Of a stretch of DNA of 64,000 nt, positions 7,410 to 15,963 are shown piece by piece (the first letter of the stretch is position 1; every line of letters begins with the position of its first letter). A model generated the notes under the pieces. The model was not told the DNA's origin. It did no database searches and saw nothing but the letters and a program-made list of their open reading frames with translations. The stretch covers positions 62,001 to 126,000 of the forward strand of contig NZ_LXEI01000013.1 in the NCBI RefSeq assembly GCF_001642835.1. The letters run 5' to 3'. The translations under genes were made by a program, and so were the position numbers. The stretch is from Pseudotamlana agarivorans. Lineage in GTDB: Bacteria; Bacteroidota; Bacteroidia; Flavobacteriales; Flavobacteriaceae.

Positions 7410-8174
7410 ATGAACAGAATAAATAAAAAACTAAGCGAAGACAAAAAATTACTGTCTATCTATTTTACAGCAGGTTACCCAAGCCTTAACGATACCGTAT
7501 CAATCATTGAAGATTTAGAAAAAAGCGGTGTCGATATGATTGAAATTGGCTTGCCTTTTAGCGATCCTTTAGCCGATGGACCAACCATTCAGGAAAGTTC
7601 AACCAAGGCTTTAAAAAATGGTATGACCACCGAAATTCTTTTCGACCAATTAAAAGACATTCGAAAAACGGTGAATATTCCATTAATCATCATGGGGTAT
7701 TTTAACCCTATGTTTCAATATGGTGTGGAAGCTTTCTGTAAAAAATGTCAGGAAATTGGAATCGACGGACTTATCATTCCGGATTTACCAGTAGATGTGT
7801 ATCACGAAGAATACCAAGCTATTTTTGAAAAATACGGCTTAATTAATGTCTTCCTTATCACACCACAAACGAGTGACGAGCGTATTCGTTATATCGATTC
7901 TATTTCAAACGGATTTATATACATGGTAAGTAGTGCCAGCACAACGGGAGCACAATCAGGTTTTGGCGACGAGCAAACACAGTATTTCGAGCGTATCGAT
8001 AAAATGAAGCTTAATAATCCGCAAATTATTGGTTTCGGTATTAGTAACAACGAGACCTTTACGCAAGCCACACAATACGCTAAAGGCGCCATTATAGGCA
8101 GTGCTTTTGTAAAACATGTGACTCTAGAGGGCACTAAAAGTTTAAATAAATTTATAGATTCTATATTAAATTAA
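7410..8174 (+). CDS. trpA: Tryptophan synthase alpha chain
   Basis: Cleaves indole-3-glycerol phosphate to indole and glyceraldehyde 3-phosphate and channels indole to TrpB. 254 residues, TIM barrel. The catalytic Glu is in MIEIGLPFSDPLADGP (near 46) and the catalytic Asp in GLIIPDLPVD (near 60 residues later). Last gene of the trp operon; no clear terminator follows in the 45 bases before the next gene. Confidence 0.96.
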   Translation: MNRINKKLSEDKKLLSIYFTAGYPSLNDTVSIIEDLEKSGVDMIEIGLPFSDPLADGPTIQESSTKALKNGMTTEILFDQLKDIRKTVNIPLIIMGYFNPMFQYGVEAFCKKCQEIGIDGLIIPDLPVDVYHEEYQAIFEKYGLINVFLITPQTSDERIRYIDSISNGFIYMVSSASTTGAQSGFGDEQTQYFERIDKMKLNNPQIIGFGISNNETFTQATQYAKGAIIGSAFVKHVTLEGTKSLNKFIDSILN

Positions 8175-8219
8175 ATATATTGACCTACTAATTATTAACT
8201 AACCCCAAACCAAAAATTT

Positions 8220-8633
8220 ATGAAATATTATTTAAAAGTAGTTCGTGATAACTATGCAAATTTTAACGGTAGAGCTAGACGCGAAGAGTATTGGATGTTC
8301 ACATTGTTTAATATCATTTTTATAATAGCTATCATGACTGTTTTTGGTGGCATTGCTGCTGCAACAGACACCCCTGCTTTATTGGGGATATATGGTATCT
8401 ACATTTTAGGAATTTTCATTCCTACCTTAGCTGTAATAGTTAGAAGATTGCACGATGTTGGTAAAAGTGGCTGGTTTTATTTAGTTGGTGCCATCCCTTT
8501 TATTGGTCCTATTTGGATTTTCGTTTTATTAGTAACCGAAGGTGATAAAGGGAATAACCAATATGGCCCAGACCCTAAATTAGAACATACAGACGAAATT
8601 AACGAAATAGGAAAAACTCAAATTGAAGCTTAA
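8220..8633 (+). CDS. DUF805 family small membrane protein
   Basis: 137 residues with three to four hydrophobic segments. The family signature is complete: an N-terminal FNGRARREEYWMF, then IVRRLHDVGKSGW between the middle and last helices, and the tail GDKGNNQYGPDP. DUF805 proteins are inner-membrane proteins of unknown function. It may be read through from trpA but has its own strong terminator, so a separate unit is also possible. Confidence 0.88.
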   Translation: MKYYLKVVRDNYANFNGRARREEYWMFTLFNIIFIIAIMTVFGGIAAATDTPALLGIYGIYILGIFIPTLAVIVRRLHDVGKSGWFYLVGAIPFIGPIWIFVLLVTEGDKGNNQYGPDPKLEHTDEINEIGKTQIEA

Positions 8634-8653
8634 TCCCTAATAAAATCATTTTT

Positions 8654-8686
8654 AAAGCCTATTCTATAAACAGGAATAGGCTTTTT
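8654..8686 (+). terminator. Rho-independent terminator after DUF805 gene
   Basis: AAAGCCTATTC (8654-8664) pairs with GAATAGGCTTT (8674-8684), an 11-bp perfect stem with a nine-base loop and a T-run to 8686. It ends the transcription unit containing the DUF805 gene and possibly the trp operon. Confidence 0.85.
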
Positions 8687-8706
8687 ACATTCAAATAGTC
8701 AATAAC

Positions 8707-9162
8707 ATGCCTCTAAACATCGTACTTATAGAACCTGAAATACCTAACAATACTGGAAACATTGGACGTTTAGCCTTAGGATCAGGCTCCAATTTACATA
8801 TCGTAAAACCTCTTGGGTTTGAAATTACAGACGCCCGTTTAAAACGCGCTGGTTTAGATTATTGGCCACATCTTTCGGTGACTTACTACGATAATACCGA
8901 AGCCTTTTTTAATAAGCATCAAGGTAAGAGCATGGCTTTTCTATCTAGTAAAGGCGCTAAAAACCATTGGGATATTCCTTTTGAAGACGACATGTTTTTA
9001 ATCTTCGGAAAAGAATCCGTGGGGTTAGCTCCAGAAATTATTGATGCTAACACGGAAAGGTTATTTAAAATTCCGCTTTATAGCGAACATGTAAGAAGTT
9101 TAAATCTAGCCAATGCAGTAAGCATTGTTATATATGAAGGTTTGAAAGGCTTGAATCCATAA
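8707..9162 (+). CDS. trmL: tRNA (cytidine/uridine-2'-O)-methyltransferase TrmL
   Basis: SPOUT-class methyltransferase that methylates the ribose of the wobble base in certain tRNA-Leu anticodons. 151 residues, typical length. Knot motifs: IPNNTGNIGRLA near 13-24, FGKESVGLAPEI near 98, and IPLYSEHVRSLNLANAVSI near 120-138. Stands alone between a terminator and a convergent gene. Confidence 0.9.
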   Translation: MPLNIVLIEPEIPNNTGNIGRLALGSGSNLHIVKPLGFEITDARLKRAGLDYWPHLSVTYYDNTEAFFNKHQGKSMAFLSSKGAKNHWDIPFEDDMFLIFGKESVGLAPEIIDANTERLFKIPLYSEHVRSLNLANAVSIVIYEGLKGLNP

Positions 9163-9179
9163 GCTAAAAATAAAAGCTA

Positions 9180-10154
9180 TTAATTTTCCGGAAAACCATT
9201 AAGTGCCAAAGTTTCTATTTCTTGATTGTCATTTTCAAAAATCAAAAAAACTTTAAGTTCAGGATGGTCTTTTAAAAAGGCTTTTACCTTCTCTACCCCC
9301 ATCGCCTTAAAAGCTGTTGCATAGGCATCGGCCGTCATGCAAGTTTTATCAATAACAGAAATACTAAGTAAGCTCGTTTTACTAGGAAAACCAGTTTTAG
9401 GATCAATAATATGAGCGTAGCGTTTGCCTTCTTTGTCAACCTTAAATTTTCTATAGGTTCCAGAAGTTGCCATAGCTTCATCTTTAAGCTCCACGACATC
9501 AGAAATCATATGTTCGCCTTCAAAATTCGGACTCTCAATTCCAACTTTCCATAAGTGGTTTTTTTCAGCATTCATGCCTCGCACTCTTATTTCTCCACCA
9601 ATTTCAACCAAATAATCATTTATATTTTGTGATTCTAAAAACTCACCTATCACATCAACCCCATAACCTTTTGCAATGGCATTGAAGTCTAAAAAGGTAC
9701 CCTTAGGTTTAATTATTTTATTGTCTAATAATGTCACCTGCTTTAATCCCACCGAACGCATTAGCCAGTCTATTTTAAGGGTGTCTAACTGTTCTATTTC
9801 TCCTTTTGGTCCAAAGTCCCAAGCATTAACAACAGCTCCAATAGTAGGGTCGAAAGCGCCATCGGTTTCTTCATATATGTTTTTTGCAGCCTCATAGACC
9901 TTTATAAAGTGATCATCGACTTCAACCAACTCATTTTCATTTAATTTAGAAATGATGGAATTCTCCTGATAGGTGGACATTGAATGATTCAATACAGCAA
10001 ACAAACTATCAAATTCTTTAGAATAATTCTTTTCTGAATTATAAATCACAGAATAAGTCGTTCCAAATACGCTTCCAGCTAATTTGGTGTTTCTTATCTC
10101 CTTTTTACATGAAACAAAAAATAGAAGAGCAATAACAATGGCTATATTTTTCAT
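9180..10154 (-). CDS. apbE: FAD:protein FMN transferase (ApbE family lipoprotein)
   Basis: Transfers FMN from FAD onto threonine or serine of flavoproteins outside the cytoplasmic face. 324 residues; the signal sequence ends FVSCKK, a lipobox. ApbE motifs: DFNAIAKGYGVD near 158, GGEIRVRG, MATSGTYRKF, HIIDPKTGFP near 255, and the metal-binding MTADAYATAFKAMG near 280. Its likely clients are NqrB and NqrC, encoded 1-5 kb to the right on the same strand, whose covalent FMN is installed by ApbE in characterised systems. Confidence 0.93.
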   Translation of the reverse strand: MKNIAIVIALLFFVSCKKEIRNTKLAGSVFGTTYSVIYNSEKNYSKEFDSLFAVLNHSMSTYQENSIISKLNENELVEVDDHFIKVYEAAKNIYEETDGAFDPTIGAVVNAWDFGPKGEIEQLDTLKIDWLMRSVGLKQVTLLDNKIIKPKGTFLDFNAIAKGYGVDVIGEFLESQNINDYLVEIGGEIRVRGMNAEKNHLWKVGIESPNFEGEHMISDVVELKDEAMATSGTYRKFKVDKEGKRYAHIIDPKTGFPSKTSLLSISVIDKTCMTADAYATAFKAMGVEKVKAFLKDHPELKVFLIFENDNQEIETLALNGFPEN

Positions 10155-10168
10155 ACGATCGCACAGGT

Positions 10169-10546
10169 TTAATTTAAATTGGTTTCTAAAAATTGAATGC
10201 CATTATACTCTAATAAGTAATCGGTGTTGAGATAAATTGGTGCTTGTTCCCCCTCTAAACTTCCAATACCTACCCCTGCATATAAAACTTTAGCATTTTG
10301 TTCTCTAGCATGATTTTTAAAGGACTCCATCCAAACAACATCATAATTATTCGGGTTTTCAGGTAGAATTACGGCTCTTACAATCACAAAAAAATATTGA
10401 TTGTTTTTATCAATACATACAAATTGAGGATGCTTTTTTAGCTTACTGTTAATCGCTATAAATTCAAAACCACGTTCTTCTAAATCTTTACCAACATGAT
10501 TCATGGCTAAATTATGTAATTCTTGTTCTGTAAGCGGTTTACTCAT
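10169..10546 (-). CDS. Conserved protein of unknown function upstream of apbE
   Basis: 125 residues from MSKPLTEQ (an earlier ATG at 10552 adds two). No signal peptide or membrane segment. Charged N-terminal helix, then beta-rich stretches such as HPQFVCIDKNNQYFFVIVRA and AKVLYAGVGIGSLEG. The gene lies 14 bases upstream of apbE on the same strand, so the two are probably cotranscribed and it may be tied to flavoprotein or Nqr assembly, but that is inference from position only. I do not recognise the family with confidence. Confidence 0.65.
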   Translation of the reverse strand: MSKPLTEQELHNLAMNHVGKDLEERGFEFIAINSKLKKHPQFVCIDKNNQYFFVIVRAVILPENPNNYDVVWMESFKNHAREQNAKVLYAGVGIGSLEGEQAPIYLNTDYLLEYNGIQFLETNLN

Positions 10547-10701
10547 ATGCAATTATTTTTCTTTAGACAAACTTAATAATATTTTAAACAAATACAGATA
10601 TACATCTTAATAATGATTTCCAAAGAACTTCCTTAAACAACTAAAGACTAAACTGTTAAAATAATAATTACCAATTTTTTATTAACTTAGAAGTAAAAAA
10701 C

Positions 10702-11154
10702 ATGAAAACGACCAAACGATTCGATGCGGCCATACATAAATTATATACCGCTTTTCACAGTAACCAGTTAAATCCAGCATGTTGCAAACAATGTGCTGTG
10801 GGTAATATTTTAGATAAAACGGATGGCTGGAAACACCTTTCTGATTCTCACGGTAGCTTAAACTTAAATTATGTTGGCCAGGCGCATCAATCTATGGGAC
10901 GGAAATTTAATGGCTATACGCCTTTAGAATTACTTCAAATAGAGCAGGCTTTTTTAGAAGCTTGTGGATTTGAAACACCACTTCATCACCGTCATAAAAA
11001 ACCTTCGAACCCAACCGATAAAGATGTTTTGTTTCAAGGGCTATCAGCGGTAATAACGCTTCTGTGTAATTTCGACAACATACCAAACGTGATGGATTAC
11101 AAACGTGTATTTAAATCATCAGAAATGGCAATCACGAAAAAAATAAAGGCATAA
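10702..11154 (+). CDS. Conserved protein of unknown function (CxxC-like N-terminus)
   Basis: 150 residues, soluble, no signal peptide. The N-terminal part has NPACCKQCAVGNI with three cysteines in five positions, a possible metal or redox site, and a histidine-rich LHHRHKK near 95. It sits between the apbE unit and the nqr operon, reads toward nqrF, and shares a terminator with it. A link to the Na+-NQR is suggested only by location. Confidence 0.65.
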   Translation: MKTTKRFDAAIHKLYTAFHSNQLNPACCKQCAVGNILDKTDGWKHLSDSHGSLNLNYVGQAHQSMGRKFNGYTPLELLQIEQAFLEACGFETPLHHRHKKPSNPTDKDVLFQGLSAVITLLCNFDNIPNVMDYKRVFKSSEMAITKKIKA

Positions 11155-11155
11155 A

Positions 11156-11185
11156 AAAACCGACACTTTCGTATCGGTTTTCTGT
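11156..11185. terminator. Bidirectional terminator between unknown gene and nqrF
   Basis: AAAACCGA (11156-11163) pairs with TCGGTTTT (11174-11181). A-run on the left and T-run on the right make it usable from both sides, ending the plus-strand gene at 11154 and the minus-strand nqr operon. Confidence 0.75.
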
Positions 11186-11222
11186 ATAATATATTCTTAT
11201 AATTGGTATAAGAAGTTTTTTA

Positions 11223-12539
11223 CTATCCTCCAAAGTCATCAAAACGGATGTGCTCATCAGGAATTCCAAAATCTTCTCCCATTTTCTGAACCGCATTATT
11301 CATTAATGGTGGTCCACAGAAATATAATTCAATATCCTCTGGAGCTTCGTGTTTACTTAGGTAATTATCAATCACACAATTGTGAATGAAACCAACGAAA
11401 CCATCTCCTGGAGAGTCAATATCTGCTTTTACTTGCCAATTATCTTCTGGTAAAGGTTCAGATAAAGCTAAGAAAAATCTAAAGTTAGGGAACTCTTTTT
11501 CTAAATCACGGAAGTGCTCTAAATAGAATAACTCACGTTTAGAACGTCCACCGTACCAATACGTTACTTTTCTACCTGTTTTCAAGGTTTTGAATAGGTG
11601 ATAAAGGTGCGAACGCATTGGTGCCATACCGGCTCCACCACCAACGTAAAGCATTTCGCTTTCAGACTCATTGATAAAGAATTCACCGTAAGGTCCTGAT
11701 ATAGTTACTTTATCTCCTTGTTTTTGATTAAAGATATAAGATGAAGCTACCCCTGGGTTTACATCCATCCAACCGTTTTTAGCACGATCCCAAGGCGGCG
11801 TTGCAATACGTACGTTTAGCATAATTTCACGTCCTTCGGCAGGGTAAGAAGCCATAGAGTATGCACGCTCAACAGTATCATCATTTTTCATCGTTAAGTC
11901 CCAAAGTCCGAATTTATCCCATTCTGCTTGGAATTTATCTGGTGTTTCATGCTCTTCTGGGTGTGCAGTAATATCTATGTCAGAATATTTCACTTGGCAT
12001 GGTGGGATTTCAATTTGAATGTATCCACCAGCTTTGTAGCCCATATCTTCAGGAATCTCTACAACAAATTCTTTAATGAAAGATGCCACATTGTAGTTAC
12101 GCACTACAGTAGCTTCCCATTTTTTAATTCCGAATACTTCTTCAGGAATCGTGATATTCATGTCTTGCTTCACTTTAACTTGACAAGCTAAACGTGCGCC
12201 ATGTTGTAATTCTTTTCTTGTGAAATGAGGTACTTCAGTAGGAAGTGCTTCTCCACCACCTTCTAAAACATGACATTCACACTGGATACAAGTTCCACCA
12301 CCACCACAAGCTGATGGTAAGAATATTTTTGAATTTCCTAAAGTTGAAAGTAAACTTCCACCTGAAGCTACTTCTATTTCCTTTTCACCATTAATCGTGA
12401 TCTTTACAGGACCAGAAGGTGATAATTTTTGTTTTACAACTAATAATAAAGTAACCAATAAAAGCGTAATAATTAAAAAGGCGATTACCGTTACTACAAT
12501 AGTTCCTGTTGTACTTGCTGCTAAAATCATACTACTCAT
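11223..12539 (-). CDS. nqrF: Na+-translocating NADH:quinone reductase subunit F
   Basis: Electron entry subunit: takes hydride from NADH by FAD and passes it to a 2Fe-2S centre. 438 residues. One N-terminal membrane segment (about 12-35), ferredoxin domain with Cys78, Cys84, Cys87 and Cys119 as cluster ligands, FAD-binding [13 protein letters not shown]-binding [14 protein letters not shown] and C-terminal [11 protein letters not shown]. Last gene of nqrABCDEF; its ATG overlaps the nqrE stop by eight bases. Confidence 0.97.
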   Translation of the reverse strand: MSSMILAASTTGTIVVTVIAFLIITLLLVTLLLVVKQKLSPSGPVKITINGEKEIEVASGGSLLSTLGNSKIFLPSACGGGGTCIQCECHVLEGGGEALPTEVPHFTRKELQHGARLACQVKVKQDMNITIPEEVFGIKKWEATVVRNYNVASFIKEFVVEIPEDMGYKAGGYIQIEIPPCQVKYSDIDITAHPEEHETPDKFQAEWDKFGLWDLTMKNDDTVERAYSMASYPAEGREIMLNVRIATPPWDRAKNGWMDVNPGVASSYIFNQKQGDKVTISGPYGEFFINESESEMLYVGGGAGMAPMRSHLYHLFKTLKTGRKVTYWYGGRSKRELFYLEHFRDLEKEFPNFRFFLALSEPLPEDNWQVKADIDSPGDGFVGFIHNCVIDNYLSKHEAPEDIELYFCGPPLMNNAVQKMGEDFGIPDEHIRFDDFGG

Positions 12540-13254
12540 TTACTTTTATGTTGTTAGCGATCACTTCGTTGTTCTCTGATTGTTCCTTAGCAGGTTCAAC
12601 TTGAGCTGTTTTTTCTTCCTTAGGTGCTTCATCGTCACCTCCAGTTAACATACCTCCGAAACTCATAAATCCGATAGCCATTAAGCCAGTAATGATAAAG
12701 GTAATACCTAAACCACGTAATGCTGGTGGTACGTTTGAATATCTAATTTTCTCACGGATAGCGGCAATAGCAAGAATCGCTAAAAACCATCCAATTCCAG
12801 AACCGATACCATAAGTGGCAGCCAATCCTATAGTTTGAATTTCACGAGATTGCATGAATAACGACCCACCTAAAATCGCACAGTTTACAGCGATAAGCGG
12901 TAAAAAGATACCTAATGAGTTATATAATGAAGGTGAAAACTTTTCAACAACAATTTCTACCAATTGTACCATGGTTGCAATAGTAGCGATAAACATGATA
13001 AAAGATAAAAAGCTTAAATCGTAGCTCGCATATTCTTCGCCTAACCATTTTAAAGCACCTGGTTGTAGTAAATATTGATCCAATAACCAGTTTAATGGTA
13101 CGGTGATAGCAAGTACGAAAATTACCGCTGCACCAAGTCCAACTGCTGTACTTACTTTTTTAGATACAGCAAGGTAAGAACACATCCCTAAGAACGTGGC
13201 AAATACCATGTTATCTATAAATATTGATTTTAAAAATAATTCTAAATGTTCCAT
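12532..13254 (-). CDS. nqrE: Na+-translocating NADH:quinone reductase subunit E with C-terminal tail
   Basis: Membrane subunit of about six helices that, with NqrD, holds an intramembrane iron-sulfur centre. Cys25 ([10 protein letters not shown]) and Cys125 ([10 protein letters not shown]) are the expected ligands. 240 residues, about 40 more than usual: after the last helix there is a charged, Glu-rich, low-complexity tail ([16 protein letters not shown] and on). The tail is probably disordered. The same-family NqrD here has no such tail. Confidence 0.96.
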   Translation of the reverse strand: MEHLELFLKSIFIDNMVFATFLGMCSYLAVSKKVSTAVGLGAAVIFVLAITVPLNWLLDQYLLQPGALKWLGEEYASYDLSFLSFIMFIATIATMVQLVEIVVEKFSPSLYNSLGIFLPLIAVNCAILGGSLFMQSREIQTIGLAATYGIGSGIGWFLAILAIAAIREKIRYSNVPPALRGLGITFIITGLMAIGFMSFGGMLTGGDDEAPKEEKTAQVEPAKEQSENNEVIANNIKVNE

Positions 13255-13295
13255 ATTTTTTAGTTTTTAGTTTTTTGTTTTTAATTAGTGGTAAA

Positions 13296-13333
13296 TGACT
13301 ATCAACCAATAACTATCAACTATCAACTATTTA
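13296..13333 (-). repeat. Heptamer-like array after the nqrD stop codon
   Basis: Read on the coding (minus) strand directly after the nqrD stop TAA: ATAGTTG, ATAGTTG, ATAGTTA, TTGGTTG, ATAGTCA. Five in-register 7-base units, two identical, occupying half of the nqrD-nqrE gap; an A-rich ACTAAAAACTAAAAA stretch follows before nqrE. It is the same kind of array as after trpE, trpG, trpD and porT. Confidence 0.6.
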
Positions 13334-13978
13334 ATGATCTTCTACTAAAGCTTTATTTCTTGTACGTTGCACCCAAATAATGATACCTACAACAATTAAG
13401 GCCATTGGTGATAATAACATAAACCCGTTATTCTCGTAACCTATAGCGTATAATCCTGTTTTCGCAATTGGATCACCCAATACAGGGAAACCTAATAAAG
13501 TTCCAGAACCTAATAATTCTCTAAAGAAACCAACGATGATAAGAATAACACCATATCCTAAAGAGTTACCAATACCATCTAGGAAAGATTTCCAAGGGCC
13601 ATTTGCTAAAGCGAAAGCCTCAAAACGTCCCATGATAATACAGTTGGTAATAATTAATCCTACGAAAACCGAAAGTGTCTTACTCAACTCGTAAGCAAAA
13701 GCTTTAAGTACCTGATCTACTATAATTACTAAAGCAGCTACAACAGTTAACTGTACAATAATTCTAATTTTAGAAGGAATGATGTTACGCATTAAAGAAA
13801 TAACAACATTACCTAACCCTAATACAAACATTACAGAAATGGACATTACTATTGAAGCTTTTAACTCTGCTGTAATAGCCAGTGCTGAACAAATCCCTAA
13901 TACTTGAATAGTAATTGGGTTATTATCTGCTAATGGGTCTGTGATTAACTTTGTGTCTTTTTTTGATAAAAGTCCCAT
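13331..13978 (-). CDS. nqrD: Na+-translocating NADH:quinone reductase subunit D
   Basis: Six-helix membrane subunit, partner of NqrE. 215 residues, normal length. Cys30 (VLGICSALA) and Cys113 (IITNCIIMGRFEAFA) are the expected ligands of the shared iron-sulfur centre in the middle of the membrane. Three bases separate it from nqrC upstream, while 76 bases with a heptamer array separate it from nqrE, the only real gap in this operon. Confidence 0.96.
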   Translation of the reverse strand: MGLLSKKDTKLITDPLADNNPITIQVLGICSALAITAELKASIVMSISVMFVLGLGNVVISLMRNIIPSKIRIIVQLTVVAALVIIVDQVLKAFAYELSKTLSVFVGLIITNCIIMGRFEAFALANGPWKSFLDGIGNSLGYGVILIIVGFFRELLGSGTLLGFPVLGDPIAKTGLYAIGYENNGFMLLSPMALIVVGIIIWVQRTRNKALVEDH

Positions 13979-13981
13979 AGA

Positions 13982-14734
13982 TTAATTATTTTTTAAATTA
14001 TCGAAATAAGGTTTGTAAAGCTTTAAATCACTTTTAATCATTGCTGTTACTCCATCACCTGTGATAGTAGCTCCTGCAATGGCATCAACCTCGTTATCTG
14101 TTTTATTTTCGTTTGTTGGATCGGCATTTCCTTTAGCCACGGTAACACCTTTAAAGTTTCCGTTATCATCTAAAATATGCTCTCCAATAAAGTCATCCAT
14201 AAAGTAACGTTGCTTAATGTTCGCTCCTAATCCAGGTGTTTCACCTTTGTGATCGAAATAAGCTCCTTGAATAACCATGTTTTCATCTAAAGAAACATAG
14301 CCCCAGATCGCATCCCATAATCCTTTTCCATAAATTGGAATGATATAATGGGTCACCCCATCTTTTTCACCAACAAATAAAGGTAAGTTACGCTTAGTAG
14401 CATCTCCTCCAGAAGCGGCTTTATCCTTTTTAAGGTCTATTAAATAAGCTTGGTCATCTTCTGAAACCTCACCATTTTTAATCACTAATTGTTTAGAGAT
14501 GTATTTTGTAAATAATTCTGGTGCATCTTTTGTTGAAACAAAAATGGCACTAGATTCATCATTATCATTTACACCCATCGCATACAAAATATTTTGTTGC
14601 TTTTCTATACGTTGGTTTTCTGAAATTTTCGGACTTAAAGAAGACGCCGTAAATGCTAATAATGCGCCAACCACGATAACCATGGCTATGGCAAATATTA
14701 TAGTATATGAATTTTTATCCGTTCTATTTTCCAT
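13982..14734 (-). CDS. nqrC: Na+-translocating NADH:quinone reductase subunit C (covalent FMN)
   Basis: Periplasmic-facing flavoprotein subunit anchored by one N-terminal helix (about 11-31). 250 residues. DAIAGATITGDG near the C-terminus matches the ApbE target motif; Thr223 should carry phosphoester-linked FMN. Separated by two bases from nqrB. Confidence 0.95.
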   Translation of the reverse strand: MENRTDKNSYTIIFAIAMVIVVGALLAFTASSLSPKISENQRIEKQQNILYAMGVNDNDESSAIFVSTKDAPELFTKYISKQLVIKNGEVSEDDQAYLIDLKKDKAASGGDATKRNLPLFVGEKDGVTHYIIPIYGKGLWDAIWGYVSLDENMVIQGAYFDHKGETPGLGANIKQRYFMDDFIGEHILDDNGNFKGVTVAKGNADPTNENKTDNEVDAIAGATITGDGVTAMIKSDLKLYKPYFDNLKNN

Positions 14735-14736
14735 TG

Positions 14737-15963
14737 TTAAGCCGTTTTTACTTTTAAACGTTTCTTTCTTTTCTTCACATTACCTTGTACTACGTAATGA
14801 TCGATTGTTGGTGCAAAAACATTCATTAAAAGAATGGCTAACATCACACCTTCTGGGTAGGCTGGATTGAATACACGGATTAAGATAGAAATGAATCCTA
14901 CAAAGAAACCGTAATACCATTTACCTTTATTGGTTTGTGCTGCTGTTACAGGATCGGTAGCCATAAACACGGTACCAAAGGCAAAACCACCAATTAGTAA
15001 ATGATGCCAAAATGGTGTACTCATTAAACCGTAAAACTTACTAGTTTCGGTAATAACACCAGCATCAACAACTTGGTTAAAAATAAGTCCTACAGCAAGG
15101 GCTCCAAGAACTGATGATAACATGATTCTCCAGCTTCCTATTTTAGCAAAGATTAAGAACAATCCTCCTAAAATTATTAATAAGGTAGAAGTCTCTCCGA
15201 TGGAACCTGGAATAAATCCGAAGAACATATCGGCAACCGAATGGGCTACTTCTTTACCTTGGGCTAAGCTTCCTAAAATGGTTTCACCAGAAACGGCATC
15301 TAGATTCTCTCCCGCTGCAATCGCGCGATCTCTAGCTACAGCACCTTCAACCCATACTTTATCTCCCGACATCCAAGTTGGGTAAGCGAAGAATAGGAAA
15401 GCTCTAATAGTTAATGCAGGATTTAAAATATTCATCCCTGTTCCTCCAAAAACTTCTTTACCTATTACAACACCAAAAACTACAGCTACTGCAAGCATCC
15501 ATAATGGAATATCGATAGGAACAATTAACGGTACTAACATACCTGTTACTAAGTATCCTTCTTCTACTTCATGTCCTTTTATGATGGCGAAAATAAATTC
15601 AATACCTAAACCAACACCGTAAGACACGATGACTAGTGGTAATATTTTCCAAAAACCAACTAAAAAGTTATCTAGCGTCCAGAACTCGGCGCTAAAAAAA
15701 CCACCTGAAACCGCTTGAATACCATCAAAAGCTAAATGATGTTGATATCCTGCGTTGAACATACCAAAAATTAAACATGGTACCATAGCCATAATTACGG
15801 TATTCATGGTACGTTTTAAATCATCGGCTGCTTTAATATGCGTTCCGTTATGAGTAACCTCATTAGGTAAAAATAAAAATGTATGAATGGCAGAAAAAGC
15901 AGGTAGCCACTTCTTCCCTTTATTTTTAACTTTAAAATTATGTAAATTTTCTTTTAAACCCAT
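14737..15963 (-). CDS. nqrB: Na+-translocating NADH:quinone reductase subunit B
   Basis: Main Na+- and quinone-handling membrane subunit, about ten helices, 408 residues; carries covalent FMN and riboflavin in characterised enzymes. The expected flavin threonine lies in DAVSGETILG: Thr228. Characterised NqrB and NqrC have Ala before this Thr (SGAT); here it is Glu (SGET), while NqrC in the same operon keeps GAT. Whether ApbE accepts this variant cannot be told from sequence. The start codon shares its last base with the nqrA stop. Confidence 0.95.
   Translation of the reverse strand: MGLKENLHNFKVKNKGKKWLPAFSAIHTFLFLPNEVTHNGTHIKAADDLKRTMNTVIMAMVPCLIFGMFNAGYQHHLAFDGIQAVSGGFFSAEFWTLDNFLVGFWKILPLVIVSYGVGLGIEFIFAIIKGHEVEEGYLVTGMLVPLIVPIDIPLWMLAVAVVFGVVIGKEVFGGTGMNILNPALTIRAFLFFAYPTWMSGDKVWVEGAVARDRAIAAGENLDAVSGETILGSLAQGKEVAHSVADMFFGFIPGSIGETSTLLIILGGLFLIFAKIGSWRIMLSSVLGALAVGLIFNQVVDAGVITETSKFYGLMSTPFWHHLLIGGFAFGTVFMATDPVTAAQTNKGKWYYGFFVGFISILIRVFNPAYPEGVMLAILLMNVFAPTIDHYVVQGNVKKRKKRLKVKTA

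Noticed and set aside
13261-13295. T-rich tandem stretch between nqrD and nqrE as a terminator
   Set aside because: No stem can be drawn; it is low-complexity sequence next to the heptamer array.
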